Part shown: positions 36,279 to 45,353 of the stretch, one piece after another
Layout: each line of letters opens with the position of its first letter
How positions within the stretch are numbered: the stretch's first letter is position 1
From: Thalassococcus halodurans
GTDB taxonomy: Bacteria > Pseudomonadota > Alphaproteobacteria > Rhodobacterales > Rhodobacteraceae
Direction of reading: 5' to 3'
Assembly: GCF_900108225.1 (NCBI RefSeq)
Contig: NZ_FNUZ01000010.1
Location: 1-56,200 of the forward strand
DNA length: 56,200 bases
The notes under the pieces: generated by a model
The model's input: only the letters and a program-made list of their open reading frames with translations
Told to the model about the DNA's origin: nothing
Database searches by the model: none
Made by a program: the position numbers and the translations under genes

Positions 36279-36977
36279 TCAGGACGCGCGTAACCTTGCC
36301 GATTCCATCTCTTGCTTGAATTCGCGCAGCAACGACGTGCGATGGGGCCGGAAGCTGGTCTGCGTGACCTCAAGCGCATCCATCCGGTCCAAACGGAAAG
36401 CGCGAAATCCGTCCCGCAACAGGCAATAGGCCAGCAGGCAGTGGCTGGATTGGAAAAACACGATGCCCAACGGTTTGACCTCGCGTTCGGTGCTGTCACC
36501 CTTGGCATCCCGATAGGCAAACCGTACCTGCCGTTCTTCCCAGATCGCTGTGCGCAAGGTACGGGCCGCGACGGTTGGCGCGGGGGGCCGGTCAAACCGG
36601 TGCGCTGTCAGCACTGCATGCTTCAGGCGGTGTGACTGCGTCGCAGGCAACCGTGCCCCGAGCTTGGTTAGGGCGGCCTCGGCAGAGGAGGCAAGATCGG
36701 GATCGCCCACAGCCATCACCTCGCGCAGGCCTAGAACCAGTGCCTCGATCTCTTCGGTGTCAAAGGCCAAGGGTGGCAGTTGCGCGTCTTCGATCAGCGT
36801 ATACCCGAACCCCGCCGCGCCATCGATCACGGCGCCCAAACCGCGCAACGTTTCAATGTCGCGATATAACGTGCGCGGCGACACCCCCGTGTCGTCTGCC
36901 AGCTGTTCGGCGGTGACAGGTGACGGCAAACGCCGCAGCGCTTGCATCAGTTGGAAAAGGCGTTCGGTGCGGGCCAT
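36279..36977 (-). CDS. WYL-domain transcriptional regulator (YafY/DeoR-like HTH)
   Basis: 232 residues. N-terminal winged helix (LFQLMQALRRLPSPVTAEQL, TGVSPRTLYRDIETLRGLGA), then a WYL domain (about 135-215: VRFAYRDAKGDSTEREVKPL, GIVFFQSSHCLLAYCLLRDG). WYL domains bind small ligands or nucleic acid. The gene is divergent from a glutathione S-transferase with only 81 bases between, which suggests it controls that gene and itself. A set of TGACA/TGACTG direct repeats lies in that gap. Confidence 0.88.
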   Translation of the reverse strand: MARTERLFQLMQALRRLPSPVTAEQLADDTGVSPRTLYRDIETLRGLGAVIDGAAGFGYTLIEDAQLPPLAFDTEEIEALVLGLREVMAVGDPDLASSAEAALTKLGARLPATQSHRLKHAVLTAHRFDRPPAPTVAARTLRTAIWEERQVRFAYRDAKGDSTEREVKPLGIVFFQSSHCLLAYCLLRDGFRAFRLDRMDALEVTQTSFRPHRTSLLREFKQEMESARLRAS

Positions 36978-36993
36978 AAATTACTCGGGGCAA

Positions 36994-37021
36994 TGACTGC
37001 TGACAAAAACTGACATGACTG
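36994..37021. promoter_or_regulatory. Candidate operator of TGAC direct repeats
   Basis: TGACTG at 36994, TGACA at 37001, TGACA at 37011 and TGACTG at 37016. The two TGACA copies are exactly 10 bases apart, one helical turn. The block lies between the divergent WYL regulator and glutathione S-transferase genes, where such a regulator would bind. Assignment is by position and repetition only. Confidence 0.5.
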
Positions 37022-37058
37022 TGCGCTACGAACACACCAACAGTCAAAGGAGTTTTCG

Positions 37059-37790
37059 ATGCTGACATTGCACACCTTCTACCCCGCTTTAGGCAACCAC
37101 AGCGCCAGCCCGTTCTGCGTCAAAGCGATGGTTCTTCTGAACCTTGCAGGGATGGAGTGGACGCCGAACTGGGTTCAGAACCCCAGCAAGTTTGCCTACA
37201 AGAAACTCCCAGTCGTCGAGACACCGAATTTTATGGTGAATGACAGCAATCTGTTGATCGACTGGCTGGAAGAGCAGGGCAAAGACATGTTTCCCGGTCT
37301 TGATGCCAAAGCCCGCGCCACCGCCCGTGCGGTGATCCGCATGACAGAACAGAACCTGACCGAAGGGCTGGTCTATAACCGTTGGCTGATTGATGACTGC
37401 TGGACGGTTCTAAACCGGCAGGTGTTCGGTGGCCTTCCGGCGCCGCTGAAATTGTTCGTGCCCAATATGGTGCGGAAAACGATCAGGCAGCGGATGGATC
37501 TAAACGGGATGGGCCGGTTTTCCGAAGAAGACCGTATGACCTATCTCAGCCGCGATCTTGATACCATCGCGGCCTTTATCGACGACGCGTTCTTGTTCGG
37601 GACAACACCGACAGCGGCGGATGCAGCGGTTGCGCCGGTGCTTAGCATGATCGACACGCTGCCCGCCGACACCGCATTGCGCCGTCGTTTGCGGGGCGAT
37701 GATAAGCTGATGGCCTACGTCGGGCGTGCGCGCGAACAGCTGTTTGCACAGCTGCCTGTGCCGGGTGCTAACCGCGCTTCTGCCGCGTGA
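37059..37790 (+). CDS. Glutathione S-transferase family protein
   Basis: 243 residues. The N-terminal thioredoxin-like domain (about 1-75) begins LTLHTFYPALGNHSASPFCV. It has the cis-proline segment YKKLPVVETP and the glutathione-binding pattern MVNDSNLLIDWLEE. The C-terminal helical domain runs from about 90 (RATARAVIRMTEQNLTEGLV). AGGAG precedes the ATG. Substrate unknown; the divergent WYL regulator suggests it is induced by a small molecule. Its last 23 bases overlap the 3' end of the convergent rnr gene. Confidence 0.87.
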   Translation: MLTLHTFYPALGNHSASPFCVKAMVLLNLAGMEWTPNWVQNPSKFAYKKLPVVETPNFMVNDSNLLIDWLEEQGKDMFPGLDAKARATARAVIRMTEQNLTEGLVYNRWLIDDCWTVLNRQVFGGLPAPLKLFVPNMVRKTIRQRMDLNGMGRFSEEDRMTYLSRDLDTIAAFIDDAFLFGTTPTAADAAVAPVLSMIDTLPADTALRRRLRGDDKLMAYVGRAREQLFAQLPVPGANRASAA

Positions 37791-40065
37791 CCTTGATCTT
37801 GGCCTTCTTTTGTTTGGCCCGATCCAGTTTACGCTTTGATGGCGGTTTGCCCTTGGGGCCCTTGCGACCGGTGGGGCGTTTCGATCCACGACCCCGTCGA
37901 TCGCCGCGCCCGCCTTTGGGCATCTCCTGATCTTCGATGGTCAGTAGTTCCAGCGCGATGCCGCCCGTGACAGGGGCGGCTTCGACCAGCTTTACGGTCA
38001 CGCGCTGGCCAAGGCCGATCACCATGCCGGTTTCCGATCCCATCAGCGTCGCGCTGTCAGGGTCGAAATGGAAATATTCGCGACCCAGATTGCGCATCGG
38101 GATCAGCCCGTCGGCTCCTGTTTCGTCCAGGCGCACGAACACGCCGAACTTGGCAATGCCGCTGATCTTGCCGCTGAATTCTGCGCCCAACCGGTCCGAC
38201 AGGAAGGCCGCCAGATATCGGTCTGTTGTGTCGCGTTCGGCGATCATCGACCGGCGTTCGGTTTGTGAAATATGCGTGCCGGTTTCTTCCAGCCGCTCGA
38301 TTTCCTGCGCAGTCAGCCCGTCATCACCCCATTTGTGCGCGGTGATCAGGGCGCGGTGCACGATCAGGTCGGAATAGCGGCGGATGGGCGAAGTGAAATG
38401 CGCATAGTCCTGCAGCGCGAGGCCAAAGTGACCAAAGTTGATCGGCCCGTAATAGGCCTGCGTCATTGCCCGTAGGGTCGACAGGTTGATCAGCTCGGCT
38501 TCGTCCCGACCTGCGGCATCTGCCAGTAGTTTGTTCAGGTGCGCGGTTTGCAGAACCTGCCCTTTGGCCAGCGTCAGGCCAGCGGCCTCGGCGGTGTCGC
38601 GCAGGCTTTCCAGTTTGTCGGCAGGCGGCTCTTCGTGGACGCGGAAAAGCAAAGGTGTGTTCTTGGCCTTCAGCGTTTCAGCGGCGGCCACGTTGGCCAG
38701 AACCATGAACTCTTCAATCAGCTTGTGGGCATCAAGTCGGTCCACAAAGTTGACCGACGCCACTTTGCCGTCTTCCGTCAGAACGATCCGGCGTTCCGGC
38801 AGATCAAGGTTCAGCGGCTGGCGGCGTTCGCGCGCCAATTTCAGCGCGTGATAGGCCGCGTAAAGCGGTTTGATCACGTCATCCAGCATCGCGGCGCAGC
38901 GTTCATTCGGATCGCCGTCCATCGCCGCCTGTACCTCTTGATAGGTCAGGGACGCAGGCGACCGCATCAGGCCGCGCACGAACTTCTGTGATTTCTTGTG
39001 CCCGTGGGCATCGACGATCATCCGAACCGCGATACAGGCGCGCGGAACGCCTTCGTGCAGCGAGCACAGATCGCCCGACAGGCGGTCGGGCAGCATGGGC
39101 ACGACACGGTCAGGGAAATAGCTGGAATTGCCACGCTTGCGGGCTTCGCGATCAAGCGGCGAACCAGGGCGCACGTAATGGGCCACATCGGCAATCGCGA
39201 CCCAAATAACATGACCGCCGGGGTTCCTGGGGTCATCGTCGGCGTGGGCATAGACCGCATCGTCGTGGTCCCGCGCATCGGCAGGGTCGATGGTGACCAA
39301 CGGCATGTCCCGCAGATCGACGCGCCCCGACAGGCCAGCGGGCTTTTTGGAATCCGCGTCGGCCAGAACGTCGTCGGGGAAATCGTCGGGGATGCCGTGC
39401 TGATGGATGGCAATCAGGCTGACAGCGCGCGGTTCGCTGGGATCACCCAGACGCGCGACGATACGCGCACGGGGATGCATGCGGTTGGGCGCACCCAGCT
39501 GCTCGGCCTCGACCAGCTCGCCTTCCTGTGCGCCACCCGTGGCATCGGGGCCAACGCGCCATTCAGTATCGACACCTTTGTCGATGGCTTTGATCACGCC
39601 ACCTTCCGAGTATTTCTTGAATATACCGACTATTTTTTTGGGGTTAGACCCAATCCGCCGGATCAACCGCGCCTCGTATTGATGCTCGGGGTCTTTCACC
39701 GCAGTCAGCCTCGCAAGGATGCGATCGCCAACACCCAAAGCCGGATCACCCGCGCGCGGGATCAGCAGAACCTTGGGCTCGATGCCGTCGCCATGCCATT
39801 CCAGCGGCTTGGCCATCATGTCGCCGTCGGGCGTGGTTTCGGACACTTGCAGCACGCTGACAGGCGGAAGCTTGTCCGGATCGCGATAGGTCTTGCTGCG
39901 CTTGGTCAGGTGACCTTCGGCCTCAAGCTCTTTCAGGATGCGCTTCAGATCGATGCGCTGCGCACCCTTGATCCCAAAGGCCTTGGCGATGTCGCGTTTG
40001 GCGGTTTGGGTAGGGTTCTCGGTGATCCATTCAAGAATCTGGTCTTTGCTAGGCAGGGTGCTCAT
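37768..40065 (-). CDS. rnr: Ribonuclease R
   Basis: 765 residues from the ATG at 40065; a GTG at 40074 adds three residues. N-terminal winged helix (SKDQILEWITENPTQTAKRD), cold-shock domains, and the RNB catalytic domain with its acidic cluster DPADARDHDDAVYA. A C-terminal S1 domain follows (FSGKISGIAKFGVFVRLDE), then a very basic tail (RGDRRGRGSKRPTGRKGPKG and onward). It degrades structured RNA 3' to 5'. The basic tail is typical and binds RNA or ribosomes. The 3' end overlaps the convergent GST gene by 23 bases. Confidence 0.96.
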   Translation of the reverse strand: MSTLPSKDQILEWITENPTQTAKRDIAKAFGIKGAQRIDLKRILKELEAEGHLTKRSKTYRDPDKLPPVSVLQVSETTPDGDMMAKPLEWHGDGIEPKVLLIPRAGDPALGVGDRILARLTAVKDPEHQYEARLIRRIGSNPKKIVGIFKKYSEGGVIKAIDKGVDTEWRVGPDATGGAQEGELVEAEQLGAPNRMHPRARIVARLGDPSEPRAVSLIAIHQHGIPDDFPDDVLADADSKKPAGLSGRVDLRDMPLVTIDPADARDHDDAVYAHADDDPRNPGGHVIWVAIADVAHYVRPGSPLDREARKRGNSSYFPDRVVPMLPDRLSGDLCSLHEGVPRACIAVRMIVDAHGHKKSQKFVRGLMRSPASLTYQEVQAAMDGDPNERCAAMLDDVIKPLYAAYHALKLARERRQPLNLDLPERRIVLTEDGKVASVNFVDRLDAHKLIEEFMVLANVAAAETLKAKNTPLLFRVHEEPPADKLESLRDTAEAAGLTLAKGQVLQTAHLNKLLADAAGRDEAELINLSTLRAMTQAYYGPINFGHFGLALQDYAHFTSPIRRYSDLIVHRALITAHKWGDDGLTAQEIERLEETGTHISQTERRSMIAERDTTDRYLAAFLSDRLGAEFSGKISGIAKFGVFVRLDETGADGLIPMRNLGREYFHFDPDSATLMGSETGMVIGLGQRVTVKLVEAAPVTGGIALELLTIEDQEMPKGGRGDRRGRGSKRPTGRKGPKGKPPSKRKLDRAKQKKAKIKVTRQKRG

Positions 40066-40110
40066 GTTCGGCACTTAGCATGCCTGCAAGGGGGCGTCAT
40101 CCGAAACCGA

Positions 40111-40530
40111 TCACAGGTCGCGGCGCATGTCTTTGTGCGGGATTCCGGCATCGTCGTAGAAGTCGCCGTAGGCCACAAAGCCAAGGCGCTCGTAGAACGG
40201 AATGGCGTGATCCTGCGCGCTAAGCTGCGCAGTGGGCAGCCCCATATCACGAACCACGTCCAGCCCCGCCAGAACCAGCTTTTGACCGACCTTATGACCA
40301 CGGGCCGAGCGCAGAACGCAGATGCGCCCGATATAGCCCACGCCACCCTTTTCATAAACGCGGGCGGTGCCAACAGGGGTGCCGTCCAGCGTCGCCAAAA
40401 GGTGCTGTGCGACGTCATCAATGACATCGAATTCCTCGGCCATTGGAATGCGTTGTTCTTCGACAAACACAGCGATCCGGATATCGCGGCAGGCGTTGAA
40501 ATTCGACGTCGGGGCGACCGTGACAGTCAT
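40111..40530 (-). CDS. GNAT-family N-acetyltransferase (ElaA-like)
   Basis: 139 residues. The acetyl-CoA loop is YIGRICVLRSARGHKVGQKL (the R/Q-x-x-G-x-A/K pattern), preceded by IRIAVFVEEQRIPMAEEFD and followed by FYERLGFVAYG. Both flanks are typical of the ElaA/YjcF subgroup. The acceptor is unknown. Its ATG overlaps the stop of dapE (TGATG), so it is translated from the dapE message, although acetylation has no known part in that succinylase pathway. Confidence 0.87.
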   Translation of the reverse strand: MTVTVAPTSNFNACRDIRIAVFVEEQRIPMAEEFDVIDDVAQHLLATLDGTPVGTARVYEKGGVGYIGRICVLRSARGHKVGQKLVLAGLDVVRDMGLPTAQLSAQDHAIPFYERLGFVAYGDFYDDAGIPHKDMRRDL

Positions 40531-41672
40531 CAGGCGAAGTAGTCGGTCAGGATGCGGGAATAGATCGCCTTCAATGCGCGGATCTGATCGATATCCACCC
40601 GTTCATCCACCTGATGCATTGTTTTGCCAACAAGGCCGAATTCCACAACGGGGCAATGGTGCTGCATGAAGCGCGCGTCCGATGTGCCACCCGACGTGGA
40701 CAGTTCCGGCGTGACGCCCGTTTCCGCCTGCACGGATTTGGCCACCAGATCAGACAGATCACCCGGAGGCGTGATAAAGCTTTCGCCCGAGATTTTGACC
40801 TTCACCTCGGTTTCCGTTCCGAAATCGGCATCGACCAAAGCGGCTTGATCTTCCAGCCATTGGGTCAGGGCCGCACCGCTGTGTAGGTCGTTGAAACGGA
40901 TGTTCAGCGTGGCTTTGGCTTCTGCCGGAATGACATTGGTCGCGGGGTTGCCCACGTCCATCGTGACAACCGCCAAGGTCGAGGCATCGAAGTGGTCCGA
41001 GCCTTCGTCCAAGGGGGTCGAGGCCAGACGATCCATCAGGCGCGCCAGGGCGTGGCAGGGGTTTTTCGCGCGGTGCGGATAGGCCGCGTGGCCCTGCACG
41101 CCGCGCACGGTGAAGAAGGCATTCAAGGAACCGCGACGGCCGATCTTCATCATCTCGCCCATTTCATTCGGGCAGGTGGGTTCACCCACCAGGCAGACGG
41201 ACATACGTTCGTCGTTGTCCTTCATCCAATCCAACAACGCCACGGTGCCGTCCAACGCGTCACCTTCTTCATCGCCTGTGATGGTGATCACGACCGCGCC
41301 GTCAGGCGGGGTGGTCTGAACAAAGTCCACAGCCGCCGCAACAAAGGCCGCGACGCCCGATTTCATATCGGTCGCACCACGCCCCCAAAGTTGGCCGTCT
41401 TTTTCCTCGGCCCCGAAGGGATCAACCGTCCAAGCCGCCAGATCGCCGACAGGAACCACATCGGTATGGCCGTTAAAGCCAAAGCTGCGCGCGTGGCCTT
41501 TGTCACCCCAACGGGCGAACAGGTTGGCGATGCCGCCACGGTCGACACGGGTGCAGGTAAAGCCGGCCTCGGACAGCATTTTTTCCAGCAAAACAAGGGC
41601 GCCACCTTCTTCTGGCGTGACAGAGGGGCAGCGGATCAGATCGGCGGTCAATGTGACGGGATCGATTGTCAT
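40530..41672 (-). CDS. dapE: Succinyl-diaminopimelate desuccinylase
   Basis: 380 residues of the M20 di-zinc family. Metal and catalytic residues are visible: H69 and D71 in [13 protein letters not shown], the bridging Asp in [14 protein letters not shown], the catalytic Glu pair in [12 protein letters not shown], and a late His in [10 protein letters not shown]. It releases succinate from N-succinyl-LL-diaminopimelate in lysine and peptidoglycan precursor synthesis. dapD (45354) and asd (47339) of the same pathway lie close by on the chromosome but in separate units. Confidence 0.96.
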   Translation of the reverse strand: MTIDPVTLTADLIRCPSVTPEEGGALVLLEKMLSEAGFTCTRVDRGGIANLFARWGDKGHARSFGFNGHTDVVPVGDLAAWTVDPFGAEEKDGQLWGRGATDMKSGVAAFVAAAVDFVQTTPPDGAVVITITGDEEGDALDGTVALLDWMKDNDERMSVCLVGEPTCPNEMGEMMKIGRRGSLNAFFTVRGVQGHAAYPHRAKNPCHALARLMDRLASTPLDEGSDHFDASTLAVVTMDVGNPATNVIPAEAKATLNIRFNDLHSGAALTQWLEDQAALVDADFGTETEVKVKISGESFITPPGDLSDLVAKSVQAETGVTPELSTSGGTSDARFMQHHCPVVEFGLVGKTMHQVDERVDIDQIRALKAIYSRILTDYFA

Positions 41673-41725
41673 GGCGTGTTCCTTGATAGCTTGGGTCCGT
41701 GGCTAACCCGTTCAGAGCGCGAGGG

Positions 41726-41751
41726 CAAATGTGGCTGAAAAACCGCATTTG
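41726..41751. repeat. Hairpin between dapE and the Hint-protein pair
   Basis: Arms CAAATGTGG and CCGCATTTG pair with one mismatch around an 8-base loop. It lies about 50 bases upstream of dapE and 190 upstream of the Hint gene, so it may be an operator or leader structure for either. No T-run. Confidence 0.35.
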
Positions 41752-41939
41752 TCAGGTCTCATTTCGTCCGAAAAATGTCCAACGTTTAAAATTTTACGCT
41801 TTCGTGTATGCATGATTATCAAAAGATATAAGCCCGAGGCAGGGCAAGCAGACACCCAAACACGACACCCGGCACGCTTTGCGTGACCCAAACAAGTTGT
41901 GACCTCTGCGTTCTGACCTCGTTAAGGCACGAGGCAGAT

Positions 41940-43514
41940 ATGGTCCGAGGACGTAACCTTCCGATCGACACTCAGGCGAGTGCGATCGAAATGGCAGAAA
42001 CCATCTTTGGCGATGGTGTTACGGTTGTCAGTGCGACGTACACTGGCGATGCGATTTCGTCTGGTATTTATACCGATGGTGATCGCCTGACGTCCGGTGT
42101 TACCCCGTCTGATGTCGGTGTCATCCTGTCCACGGGTGACGCAACAGATTTCACCAGCAACAACCGCTGGCAATCCAACCTGAACAGCAATACGTCGTCG
42201 AACACATCCGGCGTCAACAATGACCCGTTGTTCAACGCCGCCGCTGGCACGTCGACGTATGACGCGTCTTATATCGAGGTCGATTTCATTCCGACCGGCG
42301 ACGTGATGACGATGCAGTTCGTCTTTTCGTCCGAAGAATACCCCGAATACGAAACCGCTGTTTATCAGGATTTTGTCGGCGTTTGGGTGAACGGTCAGCA
42401 GGTCGAAATGACCATCGGCGATGGTGATGCCGACCCGAACAACCTGAACTCGACCTCGAACGAGAACTTGTACGTCGACAACACCGGCGACCAGTACAAC
42501 ACCGAAATGGACGGCTTCACCGTCACCATGACGCTGACGATGAACGTCAATCCAGGTGAGGTGAACACGATCCGTATCGGTATCGCGGATGTGGTGGATT
42601 CGAACTATGACTCGAACCTGCTGATCGCGGCGGACTCGGTTCAGACGTCGGTTGTTGCCATCACCGACACCGCCAACGTTGTGCCCGAAGGCACCGTTGT
42701 GATCGATGTTCTGTCCAACGACATCAATCAGACGCCCGGCACGCTGACGATCACGCAGATCAACGGCCAGAACGTGTCGGCTGGCGATAGCGTGACGCTG
42801 GCAACGGGCCAGACTGTTACGCTGAATGCGGACGGCACGCTGACGTTCAACGCGGATGCTGACGAAGAGATCGTGAACTTCACCTATGCGGTGGAATCCG
42901 ACAGCGGCATCACGGACACAGCCTTTGTCACCGTCAATCAGGTGCCGTGCTTTGTTGCAGGCACGATGATCGAAACCATTGATGGGCCGCGGCTGGTCGA
43001 AGACCTGAAAGTGGGTGATCTGGTGCTGACGCAGGACAATGGCTTTCAGCCGATGCGTTGGGTCGGGTCGCGCACGGTCGAGGCCAAGGGCGATATGGCA
43101 CCTATTGAAATTGCTCGGAATACTTTCGGTATACACGAACGTTTGCAAATTTCCCCGCTTCATCGCCTGCTGGTGCGCGAGTTTCAGGCCGAATTGATGT
43201 TCGGTGATGCCGAGGTGCTGATTGCAGCGAAATATCTGGTGAACGATGACACGATCCGCCGCGTCGAAGGGAAAAGCGTGACGTACTTCCACTTGATGTT
43301 CGACGCGCATGAGATCGTCTTTTCGAACGGTCTGGCATCCGAAAGCTTTCTGCCCGGACCGATGTTCTCGGACATTTTCGAACAAGAGACGCTGGACGAA
43401 ATCTGCGAGATCTTCCCCGAACTCGATCCGCAAACAGGCGCTGGATATAGCGAACCGGCACGGCGTATACTCAGAGCATACGAAGCGCAGGTATTGGGGC
43501 AAGTCGCAGCATGA
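41940..43514 (+). CDS. Choice-of-anchor L / Hint-domain secreted protein
   Basis: 524 residues from the ATG at 41940, behind GAGG; an in-frame start at 41883 would add a segment with no family character. Residues about 1-225 are a choice-of-anchor L domain (VFSSEEYPEYETAVYQDFVG, then VWVNGQQVEM). A cadherin/VCBS-like unit lies at about 240-330 (VVIDVLSNDINQTPGTLTIT). A Hint domain starts at C337 (CFVAGTMIETIDGPRLVEDL, later SPLHRLLV). Hint modules can self-cleave. No signal peptide, so type I secretion is plausible. The next gene starts inside its stop (ATGA) and carries a second, degenerate Hint domain. Confidence 0.85.
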   Translation: MVRGRNLPIDTQASAIEMAETIFGDGVTVVSATYTGDAISSGIYTDGDRLTSGVTPSDVGVILSTGDATDFTSNNRWQSNLNSNTSSNTSGVNNDPLFNAAAGTSTYDASYIEVDFIPTGDVMTMQFVFSSEEYPEYETAVYQDFVGVWVNGQQVEMTIGDGDADPNNLNSTSNENLYVDNTGDQYNTEMDGFTVTMTLTMNVNPGEVNTIRIGIADVVDSNYDSNLLIAADSVQTSVVAITDTANVVPEGTVVIDVLSNDINQTPGTLTITQINGQNVSAGDSVTLATGQTVTLNADGTLTFNADADEEIVNFTYAVESDSGITDTAFVTVNQVPCFVAGTMIETIDGPRLVEDLKVGDLVLTQDNGFQPMRWVGSRTVEAKGDMAPIEIARNTFGIHERLQISPLHRLLVREFQAELMFGDAEVLIAAKYLVNDDTIRRVEGKSVTYFHLMFDAHEIVFSNGLASESFLPGPMFSDIFEQETLDEICEIFPELDPQTGAGYSEPARRILRAYEAQVLGQVAA

Positions 43515-44584
43515 GCTGGATCGCGGTTGCAGGGGGCGAGCGAAACTGGACCTGTCCGGACATCTTTTCGTCTGATGCGGCTTCGGGCGAGGCACTGTTA
43601 CCGCGTGGATCGCTGGTTATCGAAACCCGCCTGTCACCGCATGGCCGCCCGCAGATGTTGCTGGCTTATGAACGGCGCCATCCATGGGCGGGCCGTATTT
43701 CGCTTCAGGCACTTCCGGGGGGCAGTGTGGTTCTGGTCATGGCGCAGGGCGATGCGGTGTTTCACACCGTTCTTCCCGCGCATGAAAATGGCCGTACCGA
43801 CGTTCTGCGTCTGACGTTTTCTTGGGATTCCCCGAGACGCTGGGCGCGGCTGTCTGTGGAACAGCCCGAAGGTGATGAGGTGCGGTCGGTCGAAACACCT
43901 GCGCCGCCGCCTTTGATGCTGAGCGATATCTTCACCATGATCCACCGCCCGCAGCTGTGCGAACGCGATGACGACGTGATCTATTTCGCGGTCTCAAGCG
44001 CAATCGAACCTGTAGGCCCGATGCCATCGATCTTTGGCGAGACCGAAGTCAGCACACCCTTCGGTGCCCGCGTGATTTCCAAGCTGAAACCCGGTGATCT
44101 GGTCTACACGCACAGCGGCGAATTGCAGCCTGTGCTGGCCAATATCTCGCGCAGGGTGCCTGCGCTGGGTTCGTTCCGGCCTGTGCGCCTTCGGTCGCCC
44201 TATTTGGGTCTGACGCGTGATATTCACGTGGCCCCGCACCAGAAGCTGGTGATTGGCGGTAGCGAAGTGGAATACACCTTTGGCCGTGAAGCGGTTCTGA
44301 TCCCTGCTGAAAACCTTGTGAACGGGTTTACCGGTATCTACGAAGATCCACCGCTGTTCGTGCGGTATCATCAGGTGCTTTTGCCGAACCACGATGCCAT
44401 TCAGGTGTCAGGCTGTGCGATTGAAAGCCTGTACGTGGGCCGCATGCGCCGTGATCGCGATTTGATGGATAAGACGCTGCTTGCGGATTTCCCTGCGCGG
44501 TCCATGCCCGAGCAGTTCCGTAAAGGCTATCAGGTTCTGAAACCGTTTGAAGCGGTGACTTTGGCCGAGGCGCGGGCGGCGTAA
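43511..44584 (+). CDS. Hint-domain partner protein lacking the nucleophilic cysteine
   Basis: 357 residues. Residues 1-135 form a beta-rich N-terminal domain (SLVIETRLSPHGRPQMLLAY, ISLQALPGGSVVLVMAQGDA). Residues about 175-330 align by eye with the Hint fold of the upstream gene: VISKLKPGDLVYTHSGELQP matches VEDLKVGDLVLTQDNGFQP, and VAPHQKLVIGG matches SPLHRLLV. At the position of CFVAGT it has ETEVSTPFGA, so the cysteine needed for self-cleavage is missing. Coupled to the first Hint gene by ATGA, hence made in step with it. Function unknown; it may be a structural or binding partner. Confidence 0.82.
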   Translation: MSWIAVAGGERNWTCPDIFSSDAASGEALLPRGSLVIETRLSPHGRPQMLLAYERRHPWAGRISLQALPGGSVVLVMAQGDAVFHTVLPAHENGRTDVLRLTFSWDSPRRWARLSVEQPEGDEVRSVETPAPPPLMLSDIFTMIHRPQLCERDDDVIYFAVSSAIEPVGPMPSIFGETEVSTPFGARVISKLKPGDLVYTHSGELQPVLANISRRVPALGSFRPVRLRSPYLGLTRDIHVAPHQKLVIGGSEVEYTFGREAVLIPAENLVNGFTGIYEDPPLFVRYHQVLLPNHDAIQVSGCAIESLYVGRMRRDRDLMDKTLLADFPARSMPEQFRKGYQVLKPFEAVTLAEARAA

Positions 44585-44590
44585 CGCCCC

Positions 44591-44926
44591 TTACGCTTTG
44601 TCGAAAAACGGCGTGACCTGCGCCACGATGACCGAGTTTTCTTCCAAGGCGCGGTCCATCAGTTCGATTTCCGCATCGTCGATTTCGTGACCTTGGGCAC
44701 GGCGTTCGTCCAGTGTGCCGTAGCCTGTCACATCCAGCGGGGCTAGATCGGCCTGCTTCAGGATGGCCACCGTTTCGCGCACAGCTTCGGCTTCGTCCAC
44801 GCCCGAGGCGTAGCACATCAGGGCCGCGCCCTGCGCCCCTTTGGGAAGTCCGTCACCAGTTTTGCGCCCGACTTCGACAAGAAGGGTGAAAACCTGTTGT
44901 TTCTTTTTAGGTTTATCCTGAGCCAT
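44591..44926 (-). CDS. Small cytoplasmic protein of unknown function
   Basis: 111 residues with a Lys/Gln-rich start (MAQDKPKKKQQVFTLLVEVG), then a ferredoxin-like alternation of strands and helices (AALMCYASGVDEAEAVRETV, LDVTGYGTLDER). No membrane segment. I recognise it as a type of small conserved protein in Rhodobacterales but know no function. Convergent with the Hint pair, 6 bases apart. A single-gene unit, or co-transcribed with the membrane protein starting at 45227. Confidence 0.78.
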   Translation of the reverse strand: MAQDKPKKKQQVFTLLVEVGRKTGDGLPKGAQGAALMCYASGVDEAEAVRETVAILKQADLAPLDVTGYGTLDERRAQGHEIDDAEIELMDRALEENSVIVAQVTPFFDKA

Positions 44927-44981
44927 GCCCGCAGATGGGCCTGACAGCCCTTCGTTGTCAACAATTTAGCGTGGTTCGGGC

Positions 44982-45227
44982 CTAGTTTCTGACCGCGCGA
45001 CCGACGCCAATCAGGATGCACGCGCCCAAAAGACCAACAACAAGTTGCGACACCCACCAGCCCGACGCGGAAATGCCGACCACGCCCAGAAGGAAGTTCG
45101 CAACAATTGCGCCGACGATGCCCAGAATGATGTTGGCCAGAATGCCGGTATCGGCCTTCATGATCATGCTGGCGATCCAGCCTGCCAAACCGCCCACGAA
45201 AATCGAGCCTAAAAATCCAAGTCCCAT
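44982..45227 (-). CDS. GlsB/YeaQ/YmgE-family small membrane protein
   Basis: 81 residues from the ATG at 45227, preceded by GGGGGC; an ATG at 45239 adds four residues. Three hydrophobic helices separated by Gly-rich turns (LGSIFVGGLAGWIASMIMK, NIILGIVGAIVANFLLG, LVVGLLGACILIGVG) match the transglycosylase-associated protein family. These small membrane proteins rise under stress in several bacteria, but their function is unknown. Confidence 0.9.
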   Translation of the reverse strand: MGLGFLGSIFVGGLAGWIASMIMKADTGILANIILGIVGAIVANFLLGVVGISASGWWVSQLVVGLLGACILIGVGRAVRN

Positions 45228-45292
45228 ATCAGCCCCCATAAAAATGCTTACCTAACAAGATGGGCGGATTTGGATGTCTTGCAAGGGTGCAA

Positions 45293-45331
45293 ATAAAAAC
45301 CCGCCCCGAAGCGATGCTCGGGACGGGTTTG
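45293..45331 (-). terminator. Intrinsic terminator after dapD
   Basis: On the minus strand: AAACCCGTCCCGAGC paired with GCTTCGGGGCGGGTTT with minor mismatch, followed by TTATTT. It lies 23 bases behind the dapD stop. Confidence 0.85.
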
Positions 45332-45353
45332 AAAGGCTGGTTGCGGCGGAAGT

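Noticed and set aside
38998-40542. 514-codon plus-strand open frame opposite rnr
   Set aside because: Antisense to a complete RNase R gene; no recognisable domain.
41922-43595. 557-codon minus-strand open frame opposite the first Hint gene
   Set aside because: Shadow of the repetitive coding strand; no domain or ribosome site, and the plus-strand gene has clear choice-of-anchor L and Hint motifs.
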